Positions 42,363 to 53,087 of a stretch of 64,000 nt of DNA are shown in pieces (position 1 is the stretch's first letter; each line of letters begins with the position of its first letter). Source of the DNA: an uncultured Pelagibacteraceae bacterium (GTDB lineage Bacteria > Pseudomonadota > Alphaproteobacteria > Pelagibacterales > Pelagibacteraceae); contig CACIKS010000003.1 of assembly GCA_902587295.1 (NCBI GenBank), forward strand, positions 1 to 64,000, given 5' to 3'. Below the pieces are notes generated by a model. It had not been told where the DNA came from. It was given only the letters and a program-made list of their open reading frames with translations, and searched no databases. Both the position numbers and the translations under genes were made by a program.

Positions 42363-43549
42363 ATCTTAAAAAATTTAATTATAAAATCTCAATTGCACTT
42401 TTGCTATTAATCCTTAATAATTATCTCCTCATAAGTATAGGTTTTTTTAATATTGTTTTAAAAATAAATATAATTTTATTTTTTCTTACAGTTGCATTTT
42501 TTTATTTTAAAAATTTTAAAAATAATTTAACGCTTAAGATATATTTCTTACTTATATTGTTAATTTGCCTAGGTACGGCTGCAAAAGGTTGGGATTTAAG
42601 AAGTCTGTATCTATTTCATGCAAAAAGAATTTTTTTTGATCAATCAATTTATTCTGTCGCTGATAATTACGCAGCATTCAGTCATAATGATTATCCACAA
42701 TTATTGAATGCTTTTTCTGCTTCATTTGCATTTTTGATTGGCTATTGGCACGAAGTTTTTCCTAAAAGTGCATATTCATTTATTTATTTGCCGCCTTTAA
42801 TATTTTTATCTGTAAGTTTACCAAGAAAAAAATATATAATTTTTCTTTCATTAATAATTTTCTTTTTAGGATCCCACTTGTATGACGGTGGCATTGATGG
42901 GGCTGTAGCATTATATTTTGTAACTACAGCTTATTGTTTCTATAAAATTTTTTTTCAAAGGCACAGTGAGAATGTAAATTTTTTATATATTATAACATTT
43001 ATGTTCGGGTTAACTTTATCACTGATAAAAAATGAAGGATTTGCTCTACTTTTATTAATATTTGGGAGTACTGCTTTAATTAAGCTTTTTGAAAGAGATT
43101 TTACGAATAATTTAAAAAATATTTTTAGTTTATTTCTTTGTGTCATTCCATTTATATTATGGAAAATTTTTTGTTTTAAGAACGGTATAGTAAATACAGA
43201 TTTCACCTTAACATTATTAAAGGAGAATTTATTTGGCAGACTAGTACTGTTTGATAATTATAAATTATTTATTGAATACATTTTTATATCCAACGAAAAA
43301 TCTATTATCGCTTTATTAATTTTTTCAATTTCATTTTATATTAACTTTGATAAAAGAATGTTCAATTTTGTCAGCCTGTTGTTTTTATCCTATTTGGCTA
43401 TATTGTTGATAGTTTATTTTTCAACACCTTATGACTTCGATTACCATCTTAGAACTAGTGCTCATAGAGTGCTGGAATCTTTGACCTTGCTTTTGGGATT
43501 TTTCTGTTTGTATAACCTTAATTTAAAATCTTTAAAAGAAACGTCTTAA
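42353..43549 (+). CDS. multi-TM protein, possible PMT/ArnT-type glycosyltransferase
   Basis: Repeated hydrophobic helices; no decisive motif identified. Confidence 0.55.
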   Translation: MPVDLKKFNYKISIALLLLILNNYLLISIGFFNIVLKINIILFFLTVAFFYFKNFKNNLTLKIYFLLILLICLGTAAKGWDLRSLYLFHAKRIFFDQSIYSVADNYAAFSHNDYPQLLNAFSASFAFLIGYWHEVFPKSAYSFIYLPPLIFLSVSLPRKKYIIFLSLIIFFLGSHLYDGGIDGAVALYFVTTAYCFYKIFFQRHSENVNFLYIITFMFGLTLSLIKNEGFALLLLIFGSTALIKLFERDFTNNLKNIFSLFLCVIPFILWKIFCFKNGIVNTDFTLTLLKENLFGRLVLFDNYKLFIEYIFISNEKSIIALLIFSISFYINFDKRMFNFVSLLFLSYLAILLIVYFSTPYDFDYHLRTSAHRVLESLTLLLGFFCLYNLNLKSLKETS

Positions 43550-44221
43550 AATAATTTGATATAAAACAAAAATAAAGTCATACGGTCTTATTTTTTTTCC
43601 CTCATTGTAAGATCGGCCATTGTAATTTATGGGAACTTCGTAAAATTTTCTTCCCTTTTTTACTACTTTACAAATTATTTCTGCATGTTGTTCAAAACCA
43701 GATGTTTGAAGTTGATTTGCATCTAAAAGATCCTTTTTAAAGGCAAAATAGCAAGAATATATATCGGTAAATGTAGTGTTATATAACAAATTAAATAAGA
43801 ATGTTAAAAAATTATTTGCAAATTTATTAAGTATATTATGAGATCTGGTGTAATTGGCATAATTAAACCTAGAACCAATAATTCCATCTGCATCAAAATC
43901 GGAAAATATTTTTTCGAATTTTAAAATATCCGATGGATTATATTCTAAATCCGCATCATGAAAGATAATATAAGTTCCGGTTGATTCAAGAATGCCACGT
44001 TTGATAGAATGTCCTTTTCCTTTATTATTTTTATTTATTAAGAGTTTATCGTATAGATTTTTATTACTTTCTAGAATTTTTGGAGAATCATCAGTTGAGC
44101 CGTCGTCGATAACGATAATTTCATATTGAAATAAATTTGATTTTAAATTTCTTACTGCTTGTAGAGATTTAAGCAATGTTTTTTCTTCATTGTAAACTGG
44201 AATTAAAATGCTCAAAATCAT
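43532..44221 (-). CDS. family 2 glycosyltransferase (DPM1/UgtP-like)
   Basis: LSILIPVYNEEKTLLKSL, IIVIDDGSTDDSPKIL, HDADLEYNPSDI. Confidence 0.92.
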   Translation of the reverse strand: MILSILIPVYNEEKTLLKSLQAVRNLKSNLFQYEIIVIDDGSTDDSPKILESNKNLYDKLLINKNNKGKGHSIKRGILESTGTYIIFHDADLEYNPSDILKFEKIFSDFDADGIIGSRFNYANYTRSHNILNKFANNFLTFLFNLLYNTTFTDIYSCYFAFKKDLLDANQLQTSGFEQHAEIICKVVKKGRKFYEVPINYNGRSYNEGKKIRPYDFIFVLYQIILRRFF

Positions 44222-44249
44222 AATTTTTGACCAATAGATCAGGGTAAAA

Positions 44250-45521
44250 TTACCCTGGTTTATTCATCGAAACAAAAAAATCTGCATTATTTTTTGTATT
44301 TTTAAGCTTGGACATTAAAAATTCTATTCCATCCATAGTGCCCATTGGACTTATAATCCTTCTTAAAACATTTACTTTCGTTAAATCCTCTTTTTTAAAC
44401 AATAGCTCCTCCCTTCTTGTACCAGATCGCGTTATGTCTATTGCAGGATAAATTCTTTTATCTGCAATTTTTCTATCAAGAATTAGTTCTGAATTTCCAG
44501 TCCCTTTAAATTCTTCAAAGATTACTTCATCCATTCTGCTACCAGTATCTATCAATGCAGTAGAAATAATTGTTAATGATCCACCTTGCTCCACATTTCT
44601 TGCTGCTCCAAAAAATCTTTTTGGACGCTGAAGTGCATTTGCATCGACCCCTCCTGTTAAAACCTTCCCAGAACTTGGAACTACAGCGTTATAGGCTCTA
44701 CCTAATCTGGTAATTGAGTCTAACAAAATAACTACATCTTTTTTATGTTCAACTAATCTTTTTGCTTTTTCTATAACCATTTCTGCAACAGCAACGTGCC
44801 TTGAAGCTGGTTCATCAAATGTTGAACTTATTACCTCACCTTTTACGGTTCTTTGCATATCTGTTACTTCCTCTGGCCTTTCATCTATCAAAAGAACCAT
44901 TAAAAAACACTCTGGATGATTTGTTGCTAAAGAATTAGCGATATTTTGGAGAATAATTGTTTTTCCTGCCTTCGGTGGAGATATTATAAGAGACCTTTGA
45001 CCTTTTCCTATCGGACTTACTAAATCTATTAGTCGTGCTGTTTGGTCAGGTTTTTTTTCTGTAGTATTTTTCTCAACTTCCATTTTTAACTGGTTGTCTG
45101 GATAAAGTGGAGTCAAGTTATCAAATGCTATTTTGTTTCTTCCTTTTTCAGGATTTTCGAAGTTAATTTGGCTTACTTTTAGTAATGCAAAATACCTTTC
45201 GGCATCTTTTGGGGCTCTTATTTCACCCTCTACGGAATCTCCAGTTCTTAATCCAAATTTTCTGATTTGACTTGGACTTACATAAATATCATCGGGACCC
45301 GGAAGATAATTTGATTCAATCGCTCTCAAAAATCCAAATCCATCTTGCAAAACCTCTAAAACACCTCCACCGGTAATTTGCTCTTTTTTTTCTGCTAATT
45401 TTTTTAGTATTGCAAAAAGAATTTCTTGTTTTCGCAAGGTACTTGGGTTTTCAATACCAAGCTTTTCAGCCTGTGATATTAGTTCAGATGGCGATTTTTG
45501 CTTTAATTCTTGTAAGTTCAT
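44250..45521 (-). CDS. rho: transcription termination factor Rho
   Basis: [34 protein letters not shown]. Confidence 0.98.
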   Translation of the reverse strand: MNLQELKQKSPSELISQAEKLGIENPSTLRKQEILFAILKKLAEKKEQITGGGVLEVLQDGFGFLRAIESNYLPGPDDIYVSPSQIRKFGLRTGDSVEGEIRAPKDAERYFALLKVSQINFENPEKGRNKIAFDNLTPLYPDNQLKMEVEKNTTEKKPDQTARLIDLVSPIGKGQRSLIISPPKAGKTIILQNIANSLATNHPECFLMVLLIDERPEEVTDMQRTVKGEVISSTFDEPASRHVAVAEMVIEKAKRLVEHKKDVVILLDSITRLGRAYNAVVPSSGKVLTGGVDANALQRPKRFFGAARNVEQGGSLTIISTALIDTGSRMDEVIFEEFKGTGNSELILDRKIADKRIYPAIDITRSGTRREELLFKKEDLTKVNVLRRIISPMGTMDGIEFLMSKLKNTKNNADFFVSMNKPG

Positions 45522-45584
45522 AAGGATTTATTTTAAGAGGTAAGTATACTAACAATATAGTCATTTAATATTTAAAATTCAAGT

Positions 45585-46019
45585 CTAAATAGGCTTAAAA
45601 ATTACAATAAATACTATTCCTATTAATAAAATTGTTGGTACTTCATTGACAAATCTGAAGAATTTTGATGAATGCTCGTTATTATTTTCACTAAACTTTT
45701 TTAAACAACTAAATAAAAAAAAATGGTAAAAAGTTAATGAAATTACCAATATAAGTTTTGTAACTACCCAGAATTCTTTTAGAGATTCTAACCCTATTGA
45801 ATGAAGTAACAACAATCCAAAAATCCAGGAAAGTATCATTGATGGATTCATAATATAAAGAAAAAGTCTTCTTTCCATTGTTTTAAAAATATTATTTATA
45901 TCTTCGTTATTAGATTTATCAGAATGGTATACAAAAATTCTTGGTAAATATAACAAACCTGCCATCCAAGATATAACAGCTATTAGATGTAAGGATTTAA
46001 ACAGCAAGTAAGTATTCAT
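45585..46019 (-). CDS. hemJ: protoporphyrinogen oxidase HemJ
   Basis: Four-TM protein LKSLHLIAVISWMAGLLYLPRIFVYH, next to hemH and rho. Confidence 0.88.
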   Translation of the reverse strand: MNTYLLFKSLHLIAVISWMAGLLYLPRIFVYHSDKSNNEDINNIFKTMERRLFLYIMNPSMILSWIFGLLLLHSIGLESLKEFWVVTKLILVISLTFYHFFLFSCLKKFSENNNEHSSKFFRFVNEVPTILLIGIVFIVIFKPI

Positions 46020-46020
46020 T

Positions 46021-47022
46021 TTATTTTATAAGATATTTTTTTATTAAATGTGAAAATAATTCAATATGATCCTTATTATCATTTAAACAAGGAACAATAT
46101 CAAAATTTTTTCCTCCATTTTTTTCAAAACTTTCTTTACCTTGAATGGCAATTTCTTCCAAAGTTTCTACACAATCAGATGAAAATCCTGGACATAATAC
46201 AATTATATTTTTTTTTCCATCTAAAGGCAATTTTTCTAAAGTCTTATCTGTATAGGGTTGCAGCCATTCTTGAGGACCAAATCTAGATTGAAAAGTTGTG
46301 ATTATAGGAATTTTATTTTTAAAATTTTCACTTAAAAGCCGTGTAGTTTTTTGACAATAACAATGATAAGGGTCTCCTTTGTCAAAATATTTTTTTGGTA
46401 TACCGTGGTAAGAAGCAACTATCAAATCTGGTTTCCAATTGATTTCTGAAAGTTTTTTTTCCAAACTATTTTTAAGAGCTTCTATGTATAAAGGCTCAGA
46501 CTCGTAGTGTGGAATAATCTGCAAGCTTGGTTGCCATCTCATTTTCATTAATGATCTGTAAACTTCATCACACACTGTAGCTGTAGTTGCTGCAGCATAT
46601 TGTGGGTACAATGGCAAAATAATAATATTCTCACATCCCTCATTCTTGAGATATATCATTTTTTTGTTTATACTTGGATTTCCATATCTCATAGCGTAAT
46701 CAACTATTGTAGAGTCGTCGTTAATTTTTTTTTGTAAATTTTTTGATTGCATAATAGTATAATACCTAAGGGGAGACATATTTTCTTTCTTCATCCATAT
46801 TTTTTTATATGCTTCTGCCGTTTTAGATGGTCTTAAGTTTAAAATAAAAATATTTAAAATTATTTGCCAGATAAATGGGTTTATCTCTATAACTCTTTTA
46901 TCAGATAAAAATTCTCTCAAATATTTTCTTATATCCAACCACCCTGTCGAGTCAGGAGTGCCCAAATTAACTATTAAAATACCTGTCTTGCCATATTTTA
47001 CTTTAGGGTGATTTTTATCCAT
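46021..47022 (-). CDS. hemH: ferrochelatase
   Basis: ILIVNLGTPDS, ASYHGIPKKYFDKGDPY, CPGFSSDCVETLEEI. Confidence 0.96.
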   Translation of the reverse strand: MDKNHPKVKYGKTGILIVNLGTPDSTGWLDIRKYLREFLSDKRVIEINPFIWQIILNIFILNLRPSKTAEAYKKIWMKKENMSPLRYYTIMQSKNLQKKINDDSTIVDYAMRYGNPSINKKMIYLKNEGCENIIILPLYPQYAAATTATVCDEVYRSLMKMRWQPSLQIIPHYESEPLYIEALKNSLEKKLSEINWKPDLIVASYHGIPKKYFDKGDPYHCYCQKTTRLLSENFKNKIPIITTFQSRFGPQEWLQPYTDKTLEKLPLDGKKNIIVLCPGFSSDCVETLEEIAIQGKESFEKNGGKNFDIVPCLNDNKDHIELFSHLIKKYLIK

Positions 47023-47080
47023 TTTTTTATTTTTTTTTAAAACTTTATCAATTTTTTATAAATGATACAAAGTAAAGCAG

Positions 47081-49147
47081 GTGATTCGACAAATGAAATT
47101 AGATAAGAATATTTACAATAATACTATAAATTTTTTCAAAAAGAGATTTATTGAGCTCTTTGGGCTTATACTTATAAGTGTTTTTTTCTTATTTTCATAC
47201 TCATTATTTAGTTACTCTCCAGAAAATTCTACACTAATCTACAAGATCGAATCTCCAGAAACTGGGATAATTTTAAAAAAGTATTTAAATAATATTGCAG
47301 ATCTTTTTCTTCAATCTTTTGGTCTAGTTTCTTTTTTAATTTCTGTAAGTATATTGTCTTGGGGTATAAACCTTATAGTCAAAAAAAAAATTAATAATTT
47401 TTTGAGTAAAGCCTTTTATACAGTTTTATATATTAATATAGGCTGCTTATTTGTTTACCTAACAAATAATAATTCATTTTGGTTAATAGATAATGGAAAC
47501 TCTGGTTTTATAGGTGAACAAAGTTTTATACTATTAAATAAGTTTACTCCACTAATCGAGAAGAATTTTGTAAAAGTCTTTCTCTTATTTCTTACTGTAG
47601 TATTTTTTATTTTAGCATCCGATATTAACGTCAAAAGTTTATTTCAGAAGTTTTTTTTAAAAAAAGAACAAGACAAAGTACAAATTGATGATAGTGAAAC
47701 TGAAATGAATATTAATGAAAATGAAAAATTAGAAACAAAACAGCAGGTTTTTTCATTTAAAACATCTTCTGAAAAAAAAACAACTGAATATAATTTACCA
47801 AAAATTAGCTTACTAGAAAAAAAACAAAGCAACAAAAGTTCTATTGCAAAAAATCCTAGTTCTGATTTCATAGAAAAAATTTTATTAGATTTTGGGATTA
47901 AAGGAAAAATAAAAAGAGTAAGCAATGGTCCAGTTGTTAGTTTATATGAGTTTGAACCTGCACCGGGAATAAAAGTATCAAAAATAATAAATTTATCAGA
48001 TGATATTGCTCGAAATACAAGCTCTGTTTCGACAAGAGTTTCAATTATTCCTGGAAAAAATACTGTCGGAATTGAAATACCAAATACTAAAAGAGATGGT
48101 GTAATTCTTTCTGAAATTATTTCATCAGAAAATTTTAACAAAAAAGAGATTAAACTTCCAATTGCTCTTGGCAAAAGCATTTCGGGTCTACCTATTATTG
48201 CTGACCTAACATCAATGCCACACTTATTAATAGCAGGAACAACTGGTTCTGGTAAATCTGTTTGTGTTAATACTATAATTTCTTCTCTTCTCTTCAAACA
48301 TAGCCCTGATAACTGTAAGTTTATATTAATTGATCCTAAAATGTTAGAATTGTCCTCTTATGAAGGGATTCCTCATTTGCTATCGCCAGTTATTACTGAC
48401 TCAAAAAAAGCAACGTCAGCATTAAGTTGGACTGTGAAAGAGATGGAAAACAGATATAAATTGATGAGTTCTGAGGGAGTAAGAAATATCGACGGTTATA
48501 ATCAGAAACATAAATTAAAAATGCCATACATAATAGTTGTTGTGGATGAAATGTCTGATCTGATGTTGATTTCTGGAAAAGAAATTGAAAACTATGTACA
48601 GAAACTATCTGCAATGGCAAGAGCAGCTGGAATTCATATCATTATGGCTACACAAAGACCAAGTGTTGATGTGATTACTGGAACTATTAAAGCAAATTTT
48701 CCAACTAGAATATCTTTTCAAGTAAGTTCTAAAATAGATAGTAAAACAGTTCTGGGTGAACAAGGGGCAGAACAACTTTTGGGTAAAGGGGATATGCTAT
48801 TTATGTCTTCTGCAAATAAAATATTTAGAATTCATGGCCCATATATTTCAGAAAGTGAAATTGAAAAAATAACAAGTTTTTTAAGATCTCAGGGTAAACC
48901 TGATCATATTGAAGAAATTACAAGAATTTCAGAAACTAACTCTGGGGACTACAGTTTTAACGAAGAACAAGACGATTTATATGGAGAAGCTCTTAGAATA
49001 ATAAAAAATGAAAAAAAAGCATCAACTAGCTTTCTTCAAAGAAAACTACAAATAGGTTACAACAGAGCTGCCAGAATAATTGATAAAATGGAAGAAAATG
49101 GGATAGTAAGTAAGGCTAATCACACTGGCAAGAGAGAGGTATTGTAA
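47081..49147 (+). CDS. ftsK: DNA translocase FtsK
   Basis: N-terminal TM helices, LLIAGTTGSGKSVCVN, IMATQRPSVDVITGTIKANFPTRISF, gamma domain. Confidence 0.96.
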   Translation: MIRQMKLDKNIYNNTINFFKKRFIELFGLILISVFFLFSYSLFSYSPENSTLIYKIESPETGIILKKYLNNIADLFLQSFGLVSFLISVSILSWGINLIVKKKINNFLSKAFYTVLYINIGCLFVYLTNNNSFWLIDNGNSGFIGEQSFILLNKFTPLIEKNFVKVFLLFLTVVFFILASDINVKSLFQKFFLKKEQDKVQIDDSETEMNINENEKLETKQQVFSFKTSSEKKTTEYNLPKISLLEKKQSNKSSIAKNPSSDFIEKILLDFGIKGKIKRVSNGPVVSLYEFEPAPGIKVSKIINLSDDIARNTSSVSTRVSIIPGKNTVGIEIPNTKRDGVILSEIISSENFNKKEIKLPIALGKSISGLPIIADLTSMPHLLIAGTTGSGKSVCVNTIISSLLFKHSPDNCKFILIDPKMLELSSYEGIPHLLSPVITDSKKATSALSWTVKEMENRYKLMSSEGVRNIDGYNQKHKLKMPYIIVVVDEMSDLMLISGKEIENYVQKLSAMARAAGIHIIMATQRPSVDVITGTIKANFPTRISFQVSSKIDSKTVLGEQGAEQLLGKGDMLFMSSANKIFRIHGPYISESEIEKITSFLRSQGKPDHIEEITRISETNSGDYSFNEEQDDLYGEALRIIKNEKKASTSFLQRKLQIGYNRAARIIDKMEENGIVSKANHTGKREVL

Positions 49148-49151
49148 TTTT

Positions 49152-49715
49152 TTGCTTAATAAGAAGTATTTAATATTTTTTTTTTTAATTTTTATAACAA
49201 TTAATAATAATTTGCGGGCTAATGATAAAATGCAAATTATTAACAATTTTAATAGTATTGAGACCTTAATATTTAATTTTGAACAAATTTCACAAGAAAA
49301 AACGGAAAGGGGGAAATGTTACTTAAAGAGACCACATTTTTTGAAATGTCTGTATAATGATGAGAAAGGAAAAGAATTAATAATCAATAGAAAAAACCTT
49401 GTGGTGTATCATAAAAAATATAATAGAAAATACTATTATCCAGCATCAAAATCCTATTTTTTAAATATCTTAAATAAAAATAAATTTAAAAATTTAATTT
49501 TAGATAGCAGAATCTTTTCAAAAAATAATTTTGAGATTGTGAATTTAAATAATGAAAAGGGAAATATTTTATTTTATTTTGATAAAAATAAATTTGATCT
49601 GTTAGGCTGGGAAATATCAGATATAAATGAAAATAAAACTATTTTTAAAATTGAAAATCTTACAAAAAATCAAAAAATAGAAAATAAATTGTTTTTTATT
49701 CCTGAAACTAATTAG
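49152..49715 (+). CDS. lolA: outer-membrane lipoprotein carrier LolA-like
   Basis: Signal peptide; IETLIFNFEQIS..KRPHFLKCLY pattern; downstream of ftsK. Confidence 0.75.
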   Translation: MLNKKYLIFFFLIFITINNNLRANDKMQIINNFNSIETLIFNFEQISQEKTERGKCYLKRPHFLKCLYNDEKGKELIINRKNLVVYHKKYNRKYYYPASKSYFLNILNKNKFKNLILDSRIFSKNNFEIVNLNNEKGNILFYFDKNKFDLLGWEISDINENKTIFKIENLTKNQKIENKLFFIPETN

Positions 49716-50073
49716 AAACCATTTTGCCTACTTTTTCTCCCCCAAAAATATGAAAATGTAAGTGTGGAACTTCTTGCCCTCCGTTTTGTCCTACGTTAGT
49801 CAAAGTTCTATAACCGCCTTCTATATTAGAAACTTTAAGTAAATTGGCAACATGTGATAATGCTTTAAAAAATTCAAAAATTTCTTTTTCTTTCGCGTTT
49901 TTAATAAAATCATCCAAATCTACATATGATCCTTTTGGAATAACCAATGCATGTATTTTTTTTTGAGGGTTTATATCATAAAAAGAAAGAACGTAATCGT
50001 TCTCATAAATTTTTTTACATGGTATTTCTCCACGTAAAATTTTAGCAAAAATATTATTAATGTCATATTTCAT
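49708..50073 (-). CDS. HIT family hydrolase
   Basis: IFAKILRGEIPCKKIYE and HLHFH motif. Confidence 0.95.
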   Translation of the reverse strand: MKYDINNIFAKILRGEIPCKKIYENDYVLSFYDINPQKKIHALVIPKGSYVDLDDFIKNAKEKEIFEFFKALSHVANLLKVSNIEGGYRTLTNVGQNGGQEVPHLHFHIFGGEKVGKMVSN

Positions 50074-50074
50074 T

Positions 50075-50350
50075 TTATTTTTTTTGCCTTTTTTTAAGTT
50101 CGTTCATTACGTCCTCTATTTTAATATCGTTTGCCTCTAAAAGCACCATTAGATGGTATAAAACATCAGCGGACTCGTGAATTTTGTTTGAATTCTTTTG
50201 AACTGCATCAATGAGCTCTGAGATTTCTTCTTTTACTTTTTCAATACTTAATTTTTTGTCCGATAGTAATTTATTAGTATAGGATTTTTCAGGCTTAGAT
50301 CCTTTCCTTTGACGTATAGTATTAATTAAATCTTCCAAAGTTTTTAACAT
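50075..50350 (-). CDS. hisE: phosphoribosyl-ATP pyrophosphatase
   Basis: EISELIDAVQ, ADVLYHLMVLL; next to hisF. Confidence 0.93.
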   Translation of the reverse strand: MLKTLEDLINTIRQRKGSKPEKSYTNKLLSDKKLSIEKVKEEISELIDAVQKNSNKIHESADVLYHLMVLLEANDIKIEDVMNELKKRQKK

Positions 50351-50353
50351 TTT

Positions 50354-51109
50354 TTAAATTCTTACAGGAATTCCCTTTGATTCTAAATATTTTTTTGCAT
50401 CTAAAATAGAAAATTCACCAAAATGAAATATCGATGCGGCTAATGCTGCGCTGGCTTTACCTTTTTTGAAGCCTTCATAAAGATGATCAAGATTACCGAC
50501 GCCGCCCGATGCTATAACTGGAATATTAACTAAATTAGAGATTTTTTCTGTCAATTCTAAATCATATCCTTTTTTTGTTCCATCCCTGTCCATTGAAGTT
50601 AAAAGTATTTCACCTGCACCGAGTTGTTCGACTTCCCTAGCATAATTCAGAACGTCTTTACCTGTAGAATTTCTACCGCCATGAGTAAAAACTTCCCACT
50701 TGTTCTCTGATATCTTTTTTGCATCAATAGCGATTACAGTACATTGTGATCCAAAATTTTCAGCTGATTCTTTTACTATATTTTTATTACTAACCGCAGC
50801 AGTATTTATTGAGACTTTATCTGCACCTGAACTTAATAAATTTGAAATATCGTCTATACTTCTTACTCCACCCCCGACTGTTAAAGGTACAAAGCACTGA
50901 GCTGATGTTTTTTTCACTACATCTAAAATAGTATCTCTATTTTCATTGGATGCAGTTATGTCTAAAAAACAAATTTCATCTGCACCATTTTCGCTATAAA
51001 ATTTAGCTTGTTCAGTTGGGTCACCTGCATCAACAAGGTTTATGAAGTTAATTCCCTTAACAACTCTACCATTTCTAACGTCTAAACAAGGTATGATTCT
51101 TTTAATCAT
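50354..51109 (-). CDS. hisF: imidazole glycerol phosphate synthase subunit HisF
   Basis: [31 protein letters not shown]. Confidence 0.98.
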   Translation of the reverse strand: MIKRIIPCLDVRNGRVVKGINFINLVDAGDPTEQAKFYSENGADEICFLDITASNENRDTILDVVKKTSAQCFVPLTVGGGVRSIDDISNLLSSGADKVSINTAAVSNKNIVKESAENFGSQCTVIAIDAKKISENKWEVFTHGGRNSTGKDVLNYAREVEQLGAGEILLTSMDRDGTKKGYDLELTEKISNLVNIPVIASGGVGNLDHLYEGFKKGKASAALAASIFHFGEFSILDAKKYLESKGIPVRI

Positions 51110-51116
51110 TTGTAAT

Positions 51117-51843
51117 TCAGATTAACAAATTTACTAAATTCTGATGTGTCAAACGTCCATCGTACAATGCTTTTCCAACAATTACACCCTCTAAATCTGC
51201 TTCAAGTTTTTTGACGGCAATTATATCATTTATTGATCCAACGCCTCCAGAAACTACAACTGGAATAATATTTTTAACAAGTTTTGCAAATTTAAGAGTT
51301 TCAGATAAATTTGGCTTGGTCAAAGTTCCATCTCGTTCAATATCTGTATAAATTATTCTTGATACACCTATGTCTTTGATTTTCATTAAAAAATCTGAAG
51401 CAAGAATTTTTGTTTGTTCTTTCCATCCTCTTAAAGCTATAAATCCCTCACGAACATCAAGACCTACGGCTATTTTATTTTTAAATTTATTACAAACATT
51501 CTTCAGAAAATTAACATCCTCTACTGCAACTGTTCCCAAAACTATACGATCTACACCGAAATCCGTTAATCTTTTTATATGATCTAATTTTCTTATTCCT
51601 CCCCCCCATTTGGACTCTAATATTTGTTAATTTGCATATTTCCTCGATAAACTTCACATTGACTGGTTCACCTTTTAGCGCACCGTCTAAATCAACTAGG
51701 TGAAGATCTAAAAAACCTTGATCTAAAAATTCTTTGGCTTGATCTATAGGAGATTTTTTGTATTCGGTTGATTTATCAAAATCTCCTTTGAGAAGTCGAA
51801 CACACTTCCCCGCTTTGATATCTATAGCAGGAAATATTTTCAT
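51117..51843 (-). pseudogene. hisA: HisA (ProFAR isomerase), split by +1 frameshift at a G7 run into ORFs 51511-51843 and 51117-51539
   Basis: N-part MKIFPAIDIKAGKCVRLLKGDF...VQMGG and C-part GIRKLDHIKRLTDFGVDRIVLGTVAVED...VVSGGVGSINDI are continuous if one G is removed at 51601-51607. Confidence 0.9.
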
Positions 51844-51850
51844 TAATTTT

Positions 51851-52441
51851 TTAAATTTTTCCTTTTGTAGAAGGAAGAATATTTTTAATTCTTTTATCTA
51901 TTTGTAAAGCCTCTCTAAGAGATCTAGCCAAGGCTTTAAAACAAGACTCAATTTTGTGGTGACTATTGTCTCCGTATAAATTCTCAATATGTAAAGTAAT
52001 ACCTGCAGCTTGAGAAAAAGCTTGAAACCATTCTTTAAATAATTCGGTATCCATTTCTCCTAACTTCTCGACTTTTAAATCCACCTTCCAAATCAAGTAC
52101 GGTCTATTAGAAATATCCATAGAAACTCTTGTTAAAGTTTCATCCATAGGAATAGTTATGCTTGAAAAACGTCTAATACCTTTAAGATTTCCTGCTGCCT
52201 TTTTTATAGCCTCACCTATGGCAATACCACTATCTTCAGTGGTGTGATGTAAGTCAATGTGAGTATCACCCTTGGCAATAACTTTCATGTCTATCAAAGA
52301 ATGTTTAGAAAGTTGCTCCAACATATGATCTAAAAAACCTATTTTGGTCTTAATTTGGTACTTACCTTTACCGTCAAGGTTTACCTCTACAGATATATTT
52401 GTTTCTTTTGTTTTTCTTAAAATTTTAGCTTTTCTACTCAT
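51851..52441 (-). CDS. hisB: imidazoleglycerol-phosphate dehydratase
   Basis: [30 protein letters not shown]; start at MSRKAK, not the track start 52537. Confidence 0.96.
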   Translation of the reverse strand: MSRKAKILRKTKETNISVEVNLDGKGKYQIKTKIGFLDHMLEQLSKHSLIDMKVIAKGDTHIDLHHTTEDSGIAIGEAIKKAAGNLKGIRRFSSITIPMDETLTRVSMDISNRPYLIWKVDLKVEKLGEMDTELFKEWFQAFSQAAGITLHIENLYGDNSHHKIESCFKALARSLREALQIDKRIKNILPSTKGKI

Positions 52442-52509
52442 ATAACTTTGAGATTTAAGTAAAGATATATAGCTAAATTTGCATTTTAGCAATAAATGCC
52501 GCACAGAAC

Positions 52510-52538
52510 CTTGAAGATTCAAATTAAATCTCCACATA
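52510..52538 (+). promoter_or_regulatory. putative sigma-32 heat-shock promoter for hslVU
   Basis: CTTGAAG, 13-nt spacer, CTCCACATA, ending 7 nt before the hslV ATG. Confidence 0.6.
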
Positions 52539-52545
52539 AGTAATT

Positions 52546-53085
52546 ATGAATACAAATCAGAGTTGGCACGGAACTACAATTGTCCTTATAAGGAAGGGAA
52601 ACCAAACAATAGTTGCTGGTGATGGCCAAGTTAGCCTTGGTAATACAGTCTTAAAAAGTAAAGCCAAAAAGGTCAGAAAAATTGAGAAAAGAAATGTGAT
52701 AGCAGGTTTTGCTGGTTCAACAGCTGATGCGTTAACTTTATTTGAAAGATTAGAAGCCAAATTAGAAAAACACGCTGGAAACTTAACAAGGGCAGCAGTG
52801 GAATTAGCAAAAGATTGGAGAACTGATAAATATTTAAGAAGATTAGAGGCATTAATGGCAGTAGCTGATAAAGAAAAAAGCTTTATCATTTCAGGAACAG
52901 GCGATGTATTAGAACCCGAGGATGGACTAATTGGAATTGGATCGGGAGGCAATTATGCTTTGGCAGCAGCAAAAGTTTTAATTGAAACTAATATGTCTGC
53001 AGAAGAAATAGCTAAAAAATCATTAAAGGTTGCTTCTGAGATATGTGTTTTTACAAACAATAATATTACAACTGAAAAAATATAA
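52546..53085 (+). CDS. hslV: ATP-dependent protease subunit HslV
   Basis: [26 protein letters not shown]. Confidence 0.98.
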   Translation: MNTNQSWHGTTIVLIRKGNQTIVAGDGQVSLGNTVLKSKAKKVRKIEKRNVIAGFAGSTADALTLFERLEAKLEKHAGNLTRAAVELAKDWRTDKYLRRLEALMAVADKEKSFIISGTGDVLEPEDGLIGIGSGGNYALAAAKVLIETNMSAEEIAKKSLKVASEICVFTNNNITTEKI

Positions 53086-53087
53086 TT

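Noticed and set aside
47644-48297. 217-aa antisense ORF opposite ftsK
   Set aside because: Antisense to conserved FtsK motor; no domain or start context.
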